Assembly: GCA_030374765.1 (NCBI GenBank)
Contig: JARGXX010000103.1
Coordinates: 310,001-374,000 of the forward strand
From: Agarophyton chilense
Taxonomy: Eukaryota > Rhodophyta > Florideophyceae > Gracilariales > Gracilariaceae
Length of the DNA: 64,000 nucleotides
Direction of reading: 5' to 3'
Position 1 is the first letter of the stretch, and each line of letters begins with the position of its first letter. Shown piece after piece: positions 21,673 to 33,054 of the stretch. The notes under the pieces are model-generated. The model saw only the letters and a program-made list of their open reading frames with translations. It ran no database searches and was not told where the DNA came from. The position numbers were made by a program, and so were the translations under genes.

Positions 21673-22936
21673 TATCTGCATTATCTCTAGAAAGGTACAG
21701 AGTTTACTGTAGTACCTTAAACTTTACAGCGGCGCGCCGATCTCGCCTAGCCGCTAAGTAAATCGTGACTGACCGGATTTTATGTCTCTAAGTCATTTCA
21801 GCTCTTGCGTGCTACTATTACCTTTGGAGGTAGGGCTGCGGTATTCACGGTAGACATACCCACCCTGGGTCTTGAAGAGAACTAAAACAGCTGTAAGTGT
21901 CTTGTCATTATTAATTGTCGAATTCCTGCCCGTGTATAGGCTTCTTTCTATTTCGTCTCTTTTGGCTCACGTGACCTAAACCCCGTTCGCCACTCTGGGT
22001 GCCATCCTTTTTCTTTCTTCCACTCTCATGGCTTGATACCTCTTTTGCACCAATACCAGCGGGCATAGCCTTCCCCCACCAACTCCTCTCGCTTATCGTG
22101 CCGGTGTGCCTTTTCCATACATCCCGACCTCGTCATGCAATCCCGGAGAGGCTCTATTGCTGTGCTACCACTAAGAGCGGAAGATACCGACCGTCTTAGT
22201 GTCGCTTGGTCCTCTGATCTTGAAAAAAAGTACCTTGCCAAAAAGATGATAGAGAACTAAGGCAAAGGAAAAGCGCGGCTCTGAACCTCCCCGTTGGAAC
22301 TTCTTTTACTAGTGGTCGGAAAGATCGAGGCAGATCTAGATTGTGGAATAGTGTTGGATCCCCACTGAACAGCACAAGCATGGTCTGCGCGCTTGCCCGG
22401 CCTGAAATCACACTTAAAAGGTCCTTCGTTCTAGGGATGGCGGTCTCCCGTTGCCTAAAGGATCAGGCCGTCGATAAACAAAGTCCCTAGTAGAGGTCCC
22501 CGGAGTCCAATGGCTGCGCTGTAAAAGAGGGATATGGGAGACACGATGGTATCATGAAACAGGACAAAGGAAAAGAAGAGGAGCTGAAGCAGCGGCAGAT
22601 ATGTTGGCGGAGTACGATAACTCCACCCCGACATAGAAGGAATGAACACTTCAAACTTAGAAATGTTTTTTTTTTTCTGCGACGAAAAAAGACAAAACCT
22701 GCTTTCGGCTACTTTAAAAGATGTGTTGGCATACCTAGGATACCTCCACTTCAAATAGAGCATCGTACCAAACTCTGTAAGACAATATATCAGCGTCTTG
22801 GCTCGTTTCCATGTGAAAAAGATCATATATGTACCCTGCTTGTCTCTGACATTGTCTTTAGTAACATAAAACGAACGGAAATAAATCGCTTGGCTTCCCA
22901 ATGACACATACATCTGACAGCTGGAAAAATGCTTTG
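21673..22936. other. Unassigned spacer, 1.26 kb
   Basis: Overlapping short frames on both strands (for example 22455-22913 on - and 22554-22904 on +) show no recognisable content. I see nothing else in it. Confidence 0.25.
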
Positions 22937-22938
22937 TA

Positions 22939-24486
22939 CACTCAGCGAAGTTTCTTTACCTCAAATAGTAGAATATCACTACCTCCAAGACCAAGGCAGA
23001 TAGCGAAGTCTTTCAAAGTGTTGTGAATAGATATAGAAAAAACTGACATTGAGATAAAAACTTCAATACCATTCAAAAACATAACAAGCCATAGTAAAGA
23101 AGCAAAAGACGAAATTTACTTACATCATCGAAGTTTTATAACAGAAAATGTAAAAATATTATCTCCATAAAGTCCAATCAATAGCCATTCAATGGACCTT
23201 TTTTACAACGCTAGTTAGACGTATAGAAATTGAATGATACAAGTTTTGGATCAATGCATCCGGCAATTGATTCCAAACCAGATCAATAGTATCAGCCAGT
23301 TTCTCAATCGTCTCAATCTGCACAAGCCCTTCATACACGTGCCCGGCCAGCCAAGCCCAGACATTTTCAACAAATTTTTAGTATGGGCTGTTGACAGGCA
23401 ACTTCGAAACAACCACATTGTTGTCCGTTAGCCACTTTTTTATAGTATTTCCATGATGGCGGCTAGTGAAATCATGCATAATAATCCTATTCTCACCCAT
23501 ATTTTGAGCAGCATAGTGGAAAAGATCCTTAGAAAGTACATCTATGTAGGACTTAGTAGTATTAGAAGGATCAAAAGCCACGATACTTCCAACTCCATGA
23601 TAAGAACTAGAAGCACAAATCTTCACCGACCTTCTTCGTTCTACATGTTGAGAAATATTTCCCGAGTCTTTCTCAAGTCTTGCCGATGCGAAGCAATACC
23701 ATCAAGGCCATCCAATTTAAACTTGTTCTCGTCCGAAAAGACAACATTCTTCCTCTCCACTCCACGCCATCCTGGCTTCTCTTTCGCCGAAGTTAAACGA
23801 TTTTTTTAATCTAAGTTCATGTAAATACCAGTACTCATGCATTTGTACTTTATGTACTACTTTCAGTATCTACTGAATTCGACAAACTATGATGTTTAAC
23901 ATATACTTTTTAACATCACTCGCGCTGCTTTGGTAAGTCACAAAGTCTCGAATGTTGGTGCGTTTGGTTGCTTCTGAAAATTTTTGGGTGAAAGCTTTCC
24001 ATTTCTTCTGTTTAGAGGCCTTGGGACGCATCAGAAATTGTTGAATGGTTTAAAGGTTGCGTTCAATTTCATCTACAATTTGTTGATGCTATATTTCGTG
24101 TGAGGCATGTGCTTGATTTGTTGATTTTTCAAAAGGGATTAAAAGGGTACCTCTCGGCATTTTGTTGTTGATTTTTATGATAAAGGTTAATCAGCAGATA
24201 CAAAAGGACAAATGAAATAGTTCTGTAATGCTTCAGTGATTCTAGCCACTTGTAAGCGCGTCAAAATGATTTAAATCTAAATTTGATGGTATAATATTTC
24301 GTAGATATGTATAAATTTCATTTATTCTTTTTTCTACATGGGTGGTTTCTGTTGCAGTATTTGTTTAAAGAATTATCTACGAAATGTATTAAAGAAGTAT
24401 GATGGACGATTGTGGTTTTTTGAACATTTGGTTGGGTTTTTGCTGCAGAGTGAATTTTTTTTTAGGTATAAAAACTTCGCTCAGTG
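22939..24486 (-). mobile_element. Tc1/mariner DNA transposon, degenerate but with both ends recognisable
   Basis: A 1.55-kb element with inverted ends: CACTCAGCGAAGTTTCTTTACC at the left, and AAACTTCGCTCAGTG ending at 24486 on the right, whose complement is CACTGAGCGAAGTTT. The left flank is TA as expected for Tc1; the right flank is CA, probably a mutated TA. Its length and the single internal - strand transposase frame fit the family. Confidence 0.78.
23178..24160 (-). pseudogene. Tc1/mariner transposase, broken
   Basis: Read on the - strand, the ATG (24160) opens MPRGTLLIPFEKSTNQAHA, then QQIVDEIERN and TIQQFLMRPKA, the paired helix-turn-helix of Tc1 transposases. The DDE core follows: the first Asp in NVVFSDENKFKLDG (about 23740), the second in ENRIIMHDFTSRHH (about 23480), and the third acidic residue in FVENVWAWLAG (about 23350) with NTIKKWLTDNNVVV before it. 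It ends in TGA at 23178-23180. Full span is about 327 codons, close to the usual 340. Breaks include stops in the N-terminal domain, a frame change near 23645 (where an in-frame TAG also lies), and a TAA between SPY and KFVENVW. It cannot make active transposase. Confidence 0.82.
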
Positions 24487-24878
24487 CATCACACTAGCCG
24501 TTTTTTATTTTTGATAGGTACTGGTAATCGCTTCACAGGCGGAAACTGTGCTTGCTTTCCAATTCAATTTCAGTAAGTGCCGCGCAATATCAGTGAGGCA
24601 CGTTAAACAAGGTGATATGTTTATAACAGACTATAAGATAACTTTCATGCTCACATATGAAAGAACCAAGTTCGCATGCAGTCCGTTACATCTACGATTA
24701 CCACATAAGCTTTTATGGACTGGTCCTCGGGACTTGATGCAGAAATGTAATTCCGTTTGGTCGGATAGTAGCGAGCTTTTAGACACAAGAACACAGCGGA
24801 ACCTTGGTTCGACTAATCTCGGCGATGAAATGTACTAAACGCTGGCAGTTGTATTAATAACCGTCCGAACATATTTTT
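24487..24878. other. Spacer between Tc1 element and piggyBac-like copy A
   Basis: No gene; one 96-codon frame at 24548-24838 without an ATG or recognisable content. Confidence 0.3.
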
Positions 24879-24882
24879 CTAG

Positions 24883-27710
24883 TATCTACATGCCCGGAAG
24901 ATTGGCGTCACAGGAGGCCAGTTCTATTCTCCAAAAAATTAGTAAAAAACGCTGGTTTCCCTACTTCAGCGGCATACTCTAATTTTAAATGAATAACTAA
25001 TTTTCTAATCATGTTCCACTTGCTTAAAAGATTCTTTAGAAAGTTTTCTTCAGTAACAATAGTTCTTTGGTCTTACGACCGCTCGGAGATTGATAAAAAT
25101 AGGGTGTAAACCTCGCTGAGTTCAGTGTAACTCGGAAACTTTTACGGGAGATCGAGTAATTCTAAACACTATTATGATCTTAGGACGCTTTTGCGTCCTC
25201 TTTAACAGCAGACAGAATAAGTGGACATCTGCTAAAGGGATACCTTCGTCAGAGACCATGATATATCTAACAACTTTAATAACGTGTATTGATTAAGTGC
25301 GGGACTTAAGGTATTTTGAGCTTTTGTTTTATGCTTTTAAAAAAAGGCATCTGAAACGCCTAAAAACGCATGTTGACACATGAACATCAATGTTGTTGAC
25401 TAAATGATGTTTGTAATGTAATGAATGTCTCGCAGATGAGCTCAAAAACAAGCACGACCGGTTCCGATGTGACACATTTAAACATCCATATCATTGCATT
25501 TTTCGCATTCTGAACAAACAGATTTTGCTTTATAATTAGTTTTGCCGACTTTGCATCGTCCTTGATATGTTTGAGACTTTAAAGAACCATCTAATTACCT
25601 TCGTTTCCAATTGGTCTCCATTAAATGAATGACGGTACCAACCACGTATGGGTTTTCTATTTTTTCTTCCTCCTTACATTTTTTTATCATAGTTTGGATA
25701 TCATCCCAGTTCTTATCTATTGATCCATCTGCGAGACTAAAATAGAAAATATTCGGTGTAATATTCAATGCGTTCCCGTATGCACCGTTTTATAGATTTC
25801 AAGCATCAACCACGCATATTGCAAGCAAAGAAGTATTCACTTTTACGGACCATTATTTCACTCTGAACTTCTTTTCCATATTCAGATCATCTCTAAGTGA
25901 CCTATTTTGTCTATCAATTCTTGAACAACAAGAAAAGTACATCTCGAAAATCTCTGGATTAGAAATTGGAAGCGGAATTTTCTTTGTTATCCCATCAGTT
26001 GTCCTACATCTTTCACGAGAAATGGGAGTTCCTGGTTGGGTACTGCTACAAGTACTGATGAAATATCTCCTCTCACGGTTCATCCAGAGCACATACATCA
26101 TCTTTCGATCCAATTCGGGCTGGCCCGCGAATATTGACATGTGCTGGTCTCGTGCCGTCATCATAAATTGGGAAAGTGTTTCATAGGAAACCTTCTGGTG
26201 GTTGTTTCTAAAACCCCAATAAATCGCATTCCTCTTTTTAAAAGTTCTTCGGCTGTTTCAACAGATGCAAAATATGAATTAGCACAAACTATTAGACCAG
26301 TTGCAAGCAAATTTTTAACAGCCTCATTAAAACAGCTGTTCGCATGTTCCGAAGCCAAAGGCTGTGCAGCTGGTTGGGTAGCTTTCATCATGATTTCTAT
26401 TTTGAGAATAATTCCACTCCTTCCACAACACACTGTCTTTAATTCACAACCAATTTCAGGTTTCCTACCAAGAGCAGTGTAGTGTGGAAGTCCGATTTCA
26501 ATCCAGTTCCCCCCGAGTCCATACCAACGTGACATACGTTCGTTCACACACAAAGCGTGTGACGGAGTTTTGAAAGCTTTTTGATTGTCATATATAGCTT
26601 TCACAAGTCAGAAACGCATGACCACCTGAATTCTTCTGAATTTTGATCGTTTTCAGAGCCATTGAAAACGATAAACTGCCGTAAATCTTCGAACCGATTG
26701 CGTGACACGATCTTTCCGAGCTGCGGAGATTCAATATATTTTGAACACGTGTCTTTACACCAAAGGGATCTTCTTTTTGAAAATTCAAAGCGGATCATTA
26801 ACACCATTAAACCGAAAAACTTCAAAAATTCACCCCCCAGTAATCTGCTGTAAGCCTTCTCCCTCCAGCCGAGAGTTGTTAGATCGAACCTTGTTTTCGA
26901 AATAAGCTACAGGAAACACCCACATAAAAAAATTAGATGGAGTGAGTCCTGAGGGCGCATGCATGGTGGGGATAAAATCTCCCACAGATCCCGTGACTTT
27001 CCATTGATTTATTCGCACTAGATCTTTCAGAGTAAAGGATACATTTTTCGTTGTCTATTTGGTCGAATAAACTTCCAAAAAGCTATTTTGGTTGTCAATA
27101 GTTGTCCGATTAATAGTCCTCGACGGATTCATTTTGTGACTTTCATCGCCATTTGTCACAATATGCTGCGAATCATTGTTAGAAACTTTGTTAGTAATGA
27201 CAGCACCAATTATATCCACGTTTGAATTCATGGCTTCTTGAACAGTTTTTCGAACCATGGTATGATCCATGGGTTATATTTTTTAATTTTTGAGAGTAAT
27301 AACCTTCTCCCAACTGGATAGCTCAAAGTTTAAGGTTAAGAAAGGTGTGTGTCCGATTATTTTTGACAACAGCGTTCAATTTTTAAATAATTCTGCTTAT
27401 GAGTTTTGTCTATCAATGCATGCCTAAAAAGCGTTTATATTTGCTCTTTGAGGTCAACAGACGTGCACAGGTGTTTATTTTGATTACAACTACTCATTGA
27501 GAATCTGTAGATGATGACATAGTTGATAAATTATGAACGAGTGAAGTGAAGATGATGTTGTGTACAGGTTGTGAACGATCGTTCGTGATCTTTGAGAGTG
27601 ACGCCAGGGAAAAAGAGTGTTTACAACGTCTAGGCACAATATTTTAAGGAAATTGACAAAGTTCGGTGTTCTAATTCTGGGCTCATATGATGCCCGTGGT
27701 CGTACAGGCA
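24883..27710 (-). mobile_element. piggyBac-like DNA transposon, copy A (2828 bp)
   Basis: The ends are TATCTACATGCCC (24883) and GGTCGTACAGGCA (27710), imperfect inverted repeats, flanked on both sides by CTAG (24879-24882 and 27711-27714). The interior aligns over its whole length with copy B (49950-55785) in reverse orientation, including the about 270-bp 3' region before the end (compare 24890-25160 with 55526-55785). It holds one broken transposase on the - strand. The right CTAG is shared with the neighbouring MITE-2. Transposase similarity indicates the piggyBac superfamily; the CTAG target is unlike the canonical TTAA. Confidence 0.83.
25799..27560 (-). pseudogene. piggyBac-like transposase (copy A), broken
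   Basis: Recognisable stretches on the - strand: GDFIPTMHAPSGLTPSNFFMW; NKVRSNNSRLEGEGLQQITGG; FFGLMVLMIRFEFSKRRSLW; SRNRFEDLRQFIVF; the catalytic region VNERMSRWYGLGG, IGLPHYTALGRKPEIGCE, CCGRSGIILKIEI and IVCANSYFASVETAEELL; then STQPGTPISRERCRTTDG and PISNPEIFEMYFSCCSRIDR. The last matches the P-x-x-V/I...Y...x-x-D segment of piggyBac transposases. The order and spacing are those of a DDE_Tnp_1_7-type protein of about 550 residues. Several frame changes separate the pieces; one falls at about 26164, between FPMKHFPNL and MTARDQHMSIFAG. The N-terminal part is the most decayed. It ends with TGA at 25799-25801. Confidence 0.78.
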
Positions 27711-27782
27711 CTAGTGTCTATATGACCACCAGCCTCATATGAGGCCAAAATATGATTTTAGGTGCTGGTTTTCAGTTATTTT

Positions 27783-28567
27783 TGTAGTGCAATACCCCGC
27801 GAGAGGAAAAGACACTCAAGGTGTTCGAAGCTTTGCTCCCTTCTCAGGGGAACTCAGCGTAGAGTCTTCCGTATCTCCTAGCTGTGGGTGTAACTCCACG
27901 GAGACTTCAGGATATACCACGAAAGTGGGGATAGAAACGAGTATGCAGTGTACGAAAGCAATGCCGATATCCCTTTGAACAGGGGAAATAGGGGAATAAA
28001 TAAAGGGGTAAACTCCAACGGAGCAGTAGAAATTGCAAGAAACCGAGAACCTACCCAATACTGGGGCGGAGAAGAAACCTGTAAGACACAATAAAATATA
28101 AGTATAAAAGAAACATGGAAAACACTCCAGGTGTAGTAAGAATCACTCCTTAAGAGATGCCGGTGGGATAACTAAACCAATGGCACTGCGGATACCCTCC
28201 GAAGGGAGTAGTAATCCTGCAAAGGCAGTCACAATTAGAGCCGAACACACGGTCCCCATTTACTTGGTAATGGCGACCGGCGAGATCGCCGGAGCACAAG
28301 TACTGTTCTACTGTGGCCACTAGACTAATTAATTTAATTAAATAAACTAATCTAGTGCCACTTATTATATTCCTACATTTCTAATTATTGTTCTTTTCAT
28401 GAGGGGACCCATTATAACTGGAGTCCCTGCCTACGAAATATACCATGCTAACAAAGCGCCAAAAATCCTACAACTTTCCTCTCATAAGTAAAGCATCCCC
28501 CACGGGAGTATCCATATTAACTTATGAATATCCGACACCGGAATGTCGCCGAGGGCGTCGCACTACA
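27783..28567 (-). repeat. Chromovirus A 3' LTR (left end)
   Basis: 785 bp, TGTAGTGCAAT to GCACTACA in + reading; the terminal 10 bases of the two ends are inverted repeats. The purine-rich tract (read on -) expected before a 3' LTR lies just right of it. Confidence 0.88.
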
Positions 28568-28585
28568 TCTCGTCCTCCTTAATGC

Positions 28586-30177
28586 TTGGGAACGCCGTGT
28601 TCACGTGCCCGATACCGCTACGCAGGTTACCGCGCCAAGACGTCGTCTCATAACATGATAGCGGGTCCTCACAAAGTTGAGTTCATTCAAGTTGAATTCG
28701 ACGACAGCGCTTTCAGCGTTTCAAACTTCTACGTTCTTTCCAACTACCATCCAGCAATGCGGCCGTTCGACAATCACAACCGCATTCCGCGGGCTCCGAG
28801 TTCCTCCGGAAATAACAACCCGAGTCGAACGGGGGCTTTCACTGGCTCAAATACTGCGCCGCTCCCCCAATCGTCTGGGTCGGATCTCTCCGCGTTGAAC
28901 TCTTCCGGTCCTTCCCCTTGGGGGCGTATCAGTCCCGGTGGTTGGGTTTCCCGCGAGCTTCTCATGGTAAGGGATCCTGTTCAGAATGCGGACATATACG
29001 CCAGCGCTCCGTGGTTCCACCCTGAGGCGGTTAACAACTCAACGTTGATCGAATCGTATTCGGAGGATGGTATGCTATACGGGGACCTTCCCGTTGCCGT
29101 CGTATTTTCCTTCGAATGGAGAGCGCACATTGCGGTGGACCCTCATTATCTACTCCGAAGGAGAAATGAAACAAGGGACGATGCGCGCGCCGTCTTGGCG
29201 AGGATCACTTATCAGCGTCACCACCGATCCCCCAATGAAGTACTGGTCGAACCGGAGGGCATTCTCGACGTGGCCTTTTTCCGTACTCGTATCGAAGCTG
29301 TGTATGGAGAGAACTTGTTGTAGTTATTCAATGCTCGCTCCAAGGGTCCCGCTTCAAGCGTTTCCACCAGATACCTATGTTGGGGTCGTCCAATCCTCCT
29401 TGCGGAATTTCGCAACTTGAGGCGGTTCCCACAACAGGATTTCCATCGCATGATCCGCTTCGAGCGGCGGGCACGCTCCCGATTCGGGTACCTGATTCCT
29501 TTTCAGAATGTCGAAGTTGAACGGATGCATCCGAGATTCCTTACAGGATCCTACAGCCCGCTCCCCGCTTATAGGAGTCAAGTTGAGGTCCCTCGAGGGT
29601 GTGTTTTGGAGCTTCTGCCTGTGGTGACATATTCTTTCTCGCTCCTTAAGAGTTCCTCGAATCCCGATATTTGGACTATCTTCGCCTCAGAATGGATGGT
29701 CCGTGTTGCCACGTTTCTCCTCTGGGAGGCTTACGACCAATGTCAGATCTGGTATCTCTTGCAGCGACTGACATCCTGGATGAGACAGATTGATATGTCT
29801 GTCCCATTGTGATCCCAGCTTGACGTTGGTCAGCTTACTCACATCCTCGACATTATCTATGACGTCAATTGGGACGAGGTTCTGCAGAGTCAACGCGCTA
29901 GCGGTCGATCTTCCCCGTATGACAGGTCTCCTGGCCGTCGACAACCACGAGCTGGGGACTTCGTCTTCTATGACCCTTGGGAGGGTGTGCTCACAAGCGC
30001 AGCTCACTCCGAAGCTCTTCGAGAGTTATATCGTGAAGTTCCAGATGGGCATCCCATCGGGTTTGTCTTTTCCGACGACTTCGTCCAACGGTATAGTGCC
30101 GGTGATCCAATGGTGGATAATGAAGGTGAGGAAATCGCTCCCGTTGAACCGTATGACCCATTGGTGGCTGGTGATAA
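28586..30177 (+). pseudogene. Chromovirus A opposite-strand reading frame, main part
   Basis: It lies on the strand opposite gag-pol, just inside the left LTR. It encodes a protein related to the one in the same place in element B: shared blocks include APWFxP followed by a short acidic stretch, RSRxGYLxPxQ, PRGCxxEL and FLLWxAYD. The function is unknown. Element B landed inside it. The frame is broken. See the + strand frame of element B for the better preserved relative. Confidence 0.65.
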
Positions 30178-30844
30178 TGTATTATCCGCTCTAACGGAGA
30201 GAGCAGACACCTGCGACAGCGTTAGGACTGCCGATGGGTCGCTTGCGGCGAAGGAAAAGGGGTGGTAGAGCTACAATACCAGCGAGCTGGAAGTGGGGTG
30301 TAAGGCCACTCCTCGCCAGCGAGGGTGAACAGTTCAACTTTAAAACGTTGATGGAACGTAAGTACGAGACGGCTCGTGAAATGGTTGGGGGCTGACTATC
30401 TATTATAGCTCGTCCGGATCTCCGGTTAAGGAATCCTAAGCGAGGAACAGAATAGTCATGATGCCCATGTTGTCTCCTTTACTTGGAGTCGGCGCTCACC
30501 TCTGGTACACTATATACTGTGTGCCAGGGTGATTGCCCAAATAAATATATAAATAATACCCAGTGGTCAGCCAATTAGCCAAACCACTGTATGGGTATGG
30601 TCCCTAATGGACGTCTAGCTACAAAGGGTAGTAAAACCAGCCACGTGGATCGCCACTACATGCGCCGTTGCAAGCCACTCCACTCGTGATGCAACGTGTT
30701 CCAACAATGTACCCTGCCTCCTGACATCCTACGCGGTGTGCCGTTTCATATCACAATGCTGATGATATCACTCACTTTTGAGTTCCAACCGCGACTTCGC
30801 GAAAAACAAACCGATCGGATTCCCCGACATAGTAGAATACAACA
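30178..30844 (-). repeat. Chromovirus B 3' LTR (left end)
   Basis: 667 bp, matching the right LTR base for base in length. A run of C and T on + (from 30846; purine tract on -) follows directly, as expected for the plus-strand primer site. Confidence 0.9.
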
Positions 30845-30868
30845 TACCCCCCTCTTTAAGCGCGAACC

Positions 30869-32695
30869 ATGGGGGACGCAAGAAGCGTATATACGCAGTC
30901 GGACCAGTGTTCCGGGTACTCATCGTCATCACGAATTCCTCGCCGCCCGACCAACTCTTACAGTTCTCAACAGCATTCTGTTCCTCACCGCTCTTCAGCT
31001 CGATCTCTCGCGATGAATCCGAACGCCGGGTCCAATCCGTTTCAGCTCTCCTCTGAGGATGTGCCTTCTAGGGCTCCGTCCAAAACTGCTGGTTATGCGT
31101 CGCAGCCTACTGCTCAACTCGGTCCATACCGTTCTTACCCCACACCGTACACCGGATTCCGGTCGGTACCGTTACCTCAGCCAACCGTGGCTCCGATGCC
31201 GAACGCGGATTACGTCGCCTCTGCGGGTGTGATTCGAGCTCCTTCTCCTCGTGCTCAGCGGAGCTACCCGCACCCTGCGGATTTCTATGGACGAGATCCT
31301 CTCGACAACGTTGAACTTTTCGCGCAAGCGCCCTGGTTTGATCCAGTTGCTATCCGCGATGACGCGTTGATACAACAGTATGTACACGGTGGGTACTTCC
31401 TTGACGATATTCCGGAACACGTGATTTATAGAGACGAATGGGCGAGCCATATTTCTTTGCCAGACAACGCGATTGCGTGATATTCAAAGGAAACCTTGTC
31501 CGAAGCCCGTACGCGGTTCACCAAGCTGATTTACCAGCGTCTTCACCGATTCATCAGTACGATTATCCTCCCGCAGGACTGGGAACTGGATACCTGGAAA
31601 GCCCGTACCGACGGTGAAGGTTACTCGTATATCGAGACACTCGTTGAAGTCGATGTTAGCGGTTGGCGCGGTGTGCGCGGTGTGCGTGATGTAGCTCTCT
31701 GCTTTCAGCAACCTCTTCTCCGTGCGGAGTTCCGCTTCTTTCGAAAGCCTGACATACCCTATTGGGATTATCCCCGTTGGGAACGTCGTACTCGATCACG
31801 TTTGGGCTATTTGGTGCCGTATCAAATGATCGAGATTGACCGCATCCGGCGGAACGCGCGCTTCGGGCGCTACATCGGTATTCCGGAGCATTGTGCGGCG
31901 ATCGAGAATCCTCGTGGTTGCCCTGTGGAGCTTCCACCGGCGATCTCCTACATCGGGTCCGCGTTGGATAACGACCCATTCTTGGGATATTGGACGGTGG
32001 TTTATACCGAGTTTATCGCCAAGATGGCCGTCTTCCTGCTGTGGGATGCTTATGATACCTTTAGAGTTTGGTACATATCGCCCACAGCGCGAAAGTATGC
32101 GAGAGAACTCGATCTTTCCCTTGTCCTGGGATCCCGTGCGAACCATGCCGACTTCCTCCATCTTGTGGATTTGATCGACAGTGTCGATTGGTCTGGAGTG
32201 CCAGCTGATCAATCCGCTCGCGGACCCCGTGCAAGACACCACGACCATTCTCCAGGACGAACAGCAAGTGCTGGAGATTTCGTTTGGTACGACCCCTGGA
32301 CGCGCCAGTTGATCACCTCCGAGCAGGCTCGCTTTCTTCGGGAGAACCCGCGTGACATGCAACCGAACCAGCTTACTGGATACGTGTACGATGCTACTCC
32401 ATCCGAGAACGCAGAGGAACCGTATGAGGAAGCGCCGGGAGCTGAGGCTGAACTCGGTTACGAGGACGAGCCAGAGCTGGCAGGCGTAGCGACTTCCGTC
32501 GATCAATCCGCAGCGGCGGGAGTTGCTCAAGAGTACTGTCATGGGTTTACCCAACAACCGAGTGCAGTGCCAGTCGAAGATCCAGGCTTGGATCCGCTGA
32601 GGCAGTTCCTCTTAGATGCGGGCTTTCCCGTGGACCAAGTTGAGGGTGATCGCGCAAAGCTTCTTGCGAACCTGCGTGCTCGCACGTCTCTTTGA
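30869..32695 (+). CDS. Chromovirus B opposite-strand reading frame (unknown protein; fossil)
   Basis: This frame runs against gag-pol, starting 25 bp inside the left LTR. The start is ATG 30869. The first part is Ser/Pro/Tyr-rich and probably unstructured; the centre is a Trp/Tyr/Arg-rich globular domain of about 270 residues (for example PDIPYWDYPRWERRTRSR and FLLWDAYDTFRVWY); the end is Glu/Ala-rich and acidic with a short helical tail. No known family is recognised: it has no transmembrane helix or signal peptide, so it does not look like an envelope. Opposite-strand genes in this place are known in plant Tat-lineage gypsy elements (RIRE2, Grande), but no homology is implied. It is mostly open with few breaks. 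Confidence 0.7.
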
Positions 32696-32804
32696 TGATC
32701 CTAGAAAAGACTCCTAGTCATCACCCTTGCGGTGGTATCTTGATTCCAATAAAACTCCGGTGTCTTCGTGTCTTCACGTTTCCTTCTTATCTTCTAGTCT
32801 TCAT

Positions 32805-32941
32805 CTCTTCTCGATTCTCGAGTTCTTAATTTCTTCTTCTCGCTTCTCGAGTTTCATACTTCCCTTTTCGCTTCTGGAGTTTTTCAATCATCTCTTCTCG
32901 CTTCTGGAGTTCTTCAATCCTTCTTCTCGCTTCTCGAGTTT
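32805..32941 (+). repeat. Pyrimidine-rich tandem repeat, about 29-30 bp period, 5 units
   Basis: Units share TTCTCGCTTCTSGAGTT; the GAGTT step recurs at about 32820, 32849, 32878, 32908 and 32937. It lies between the end of the opposite-strand frame and the chromodomain of element B. Element A has a similar but irregular C/T-rich stretch at 41220-41440. Confidence 0.8.
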
Positions 32942-33054
32942 GTCCTAGGTGATAATCAGGAAATGTCCTGTGCTTGCGTGTTTTCAAGTTTCTTCCACAT
33001 GACTTCTTGTTTTCTTCTCGCCTTTCGAGTTTTTACTACCTTTGTAGCCCATAC

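Noticed and set aside
22455-22913. 152-codon frame on -, and an overlapping 116-codon frame on +
   Set aside because: No recognisable protein content on either strand and the two overlap in low-complexity DNA.
24879-24882. TTAA target duplication expected for piggyBac
   Set aside because: No TTAA at any of the element ends; CTAG fits all but one flank.
31796-32557. 253-codon frame on - opposite the element B extra frame
   Set aside because: It mirrors a strongly coding + strand frame, matches no pol or gag block, and has no relative in element A.
30869-32695. Envelope gene in chromovirus B
   Set aside because: The frame is on the strand opposite gag-pol and shows no signal peptide, membrane helix or Cys pattern of envelope proteins.
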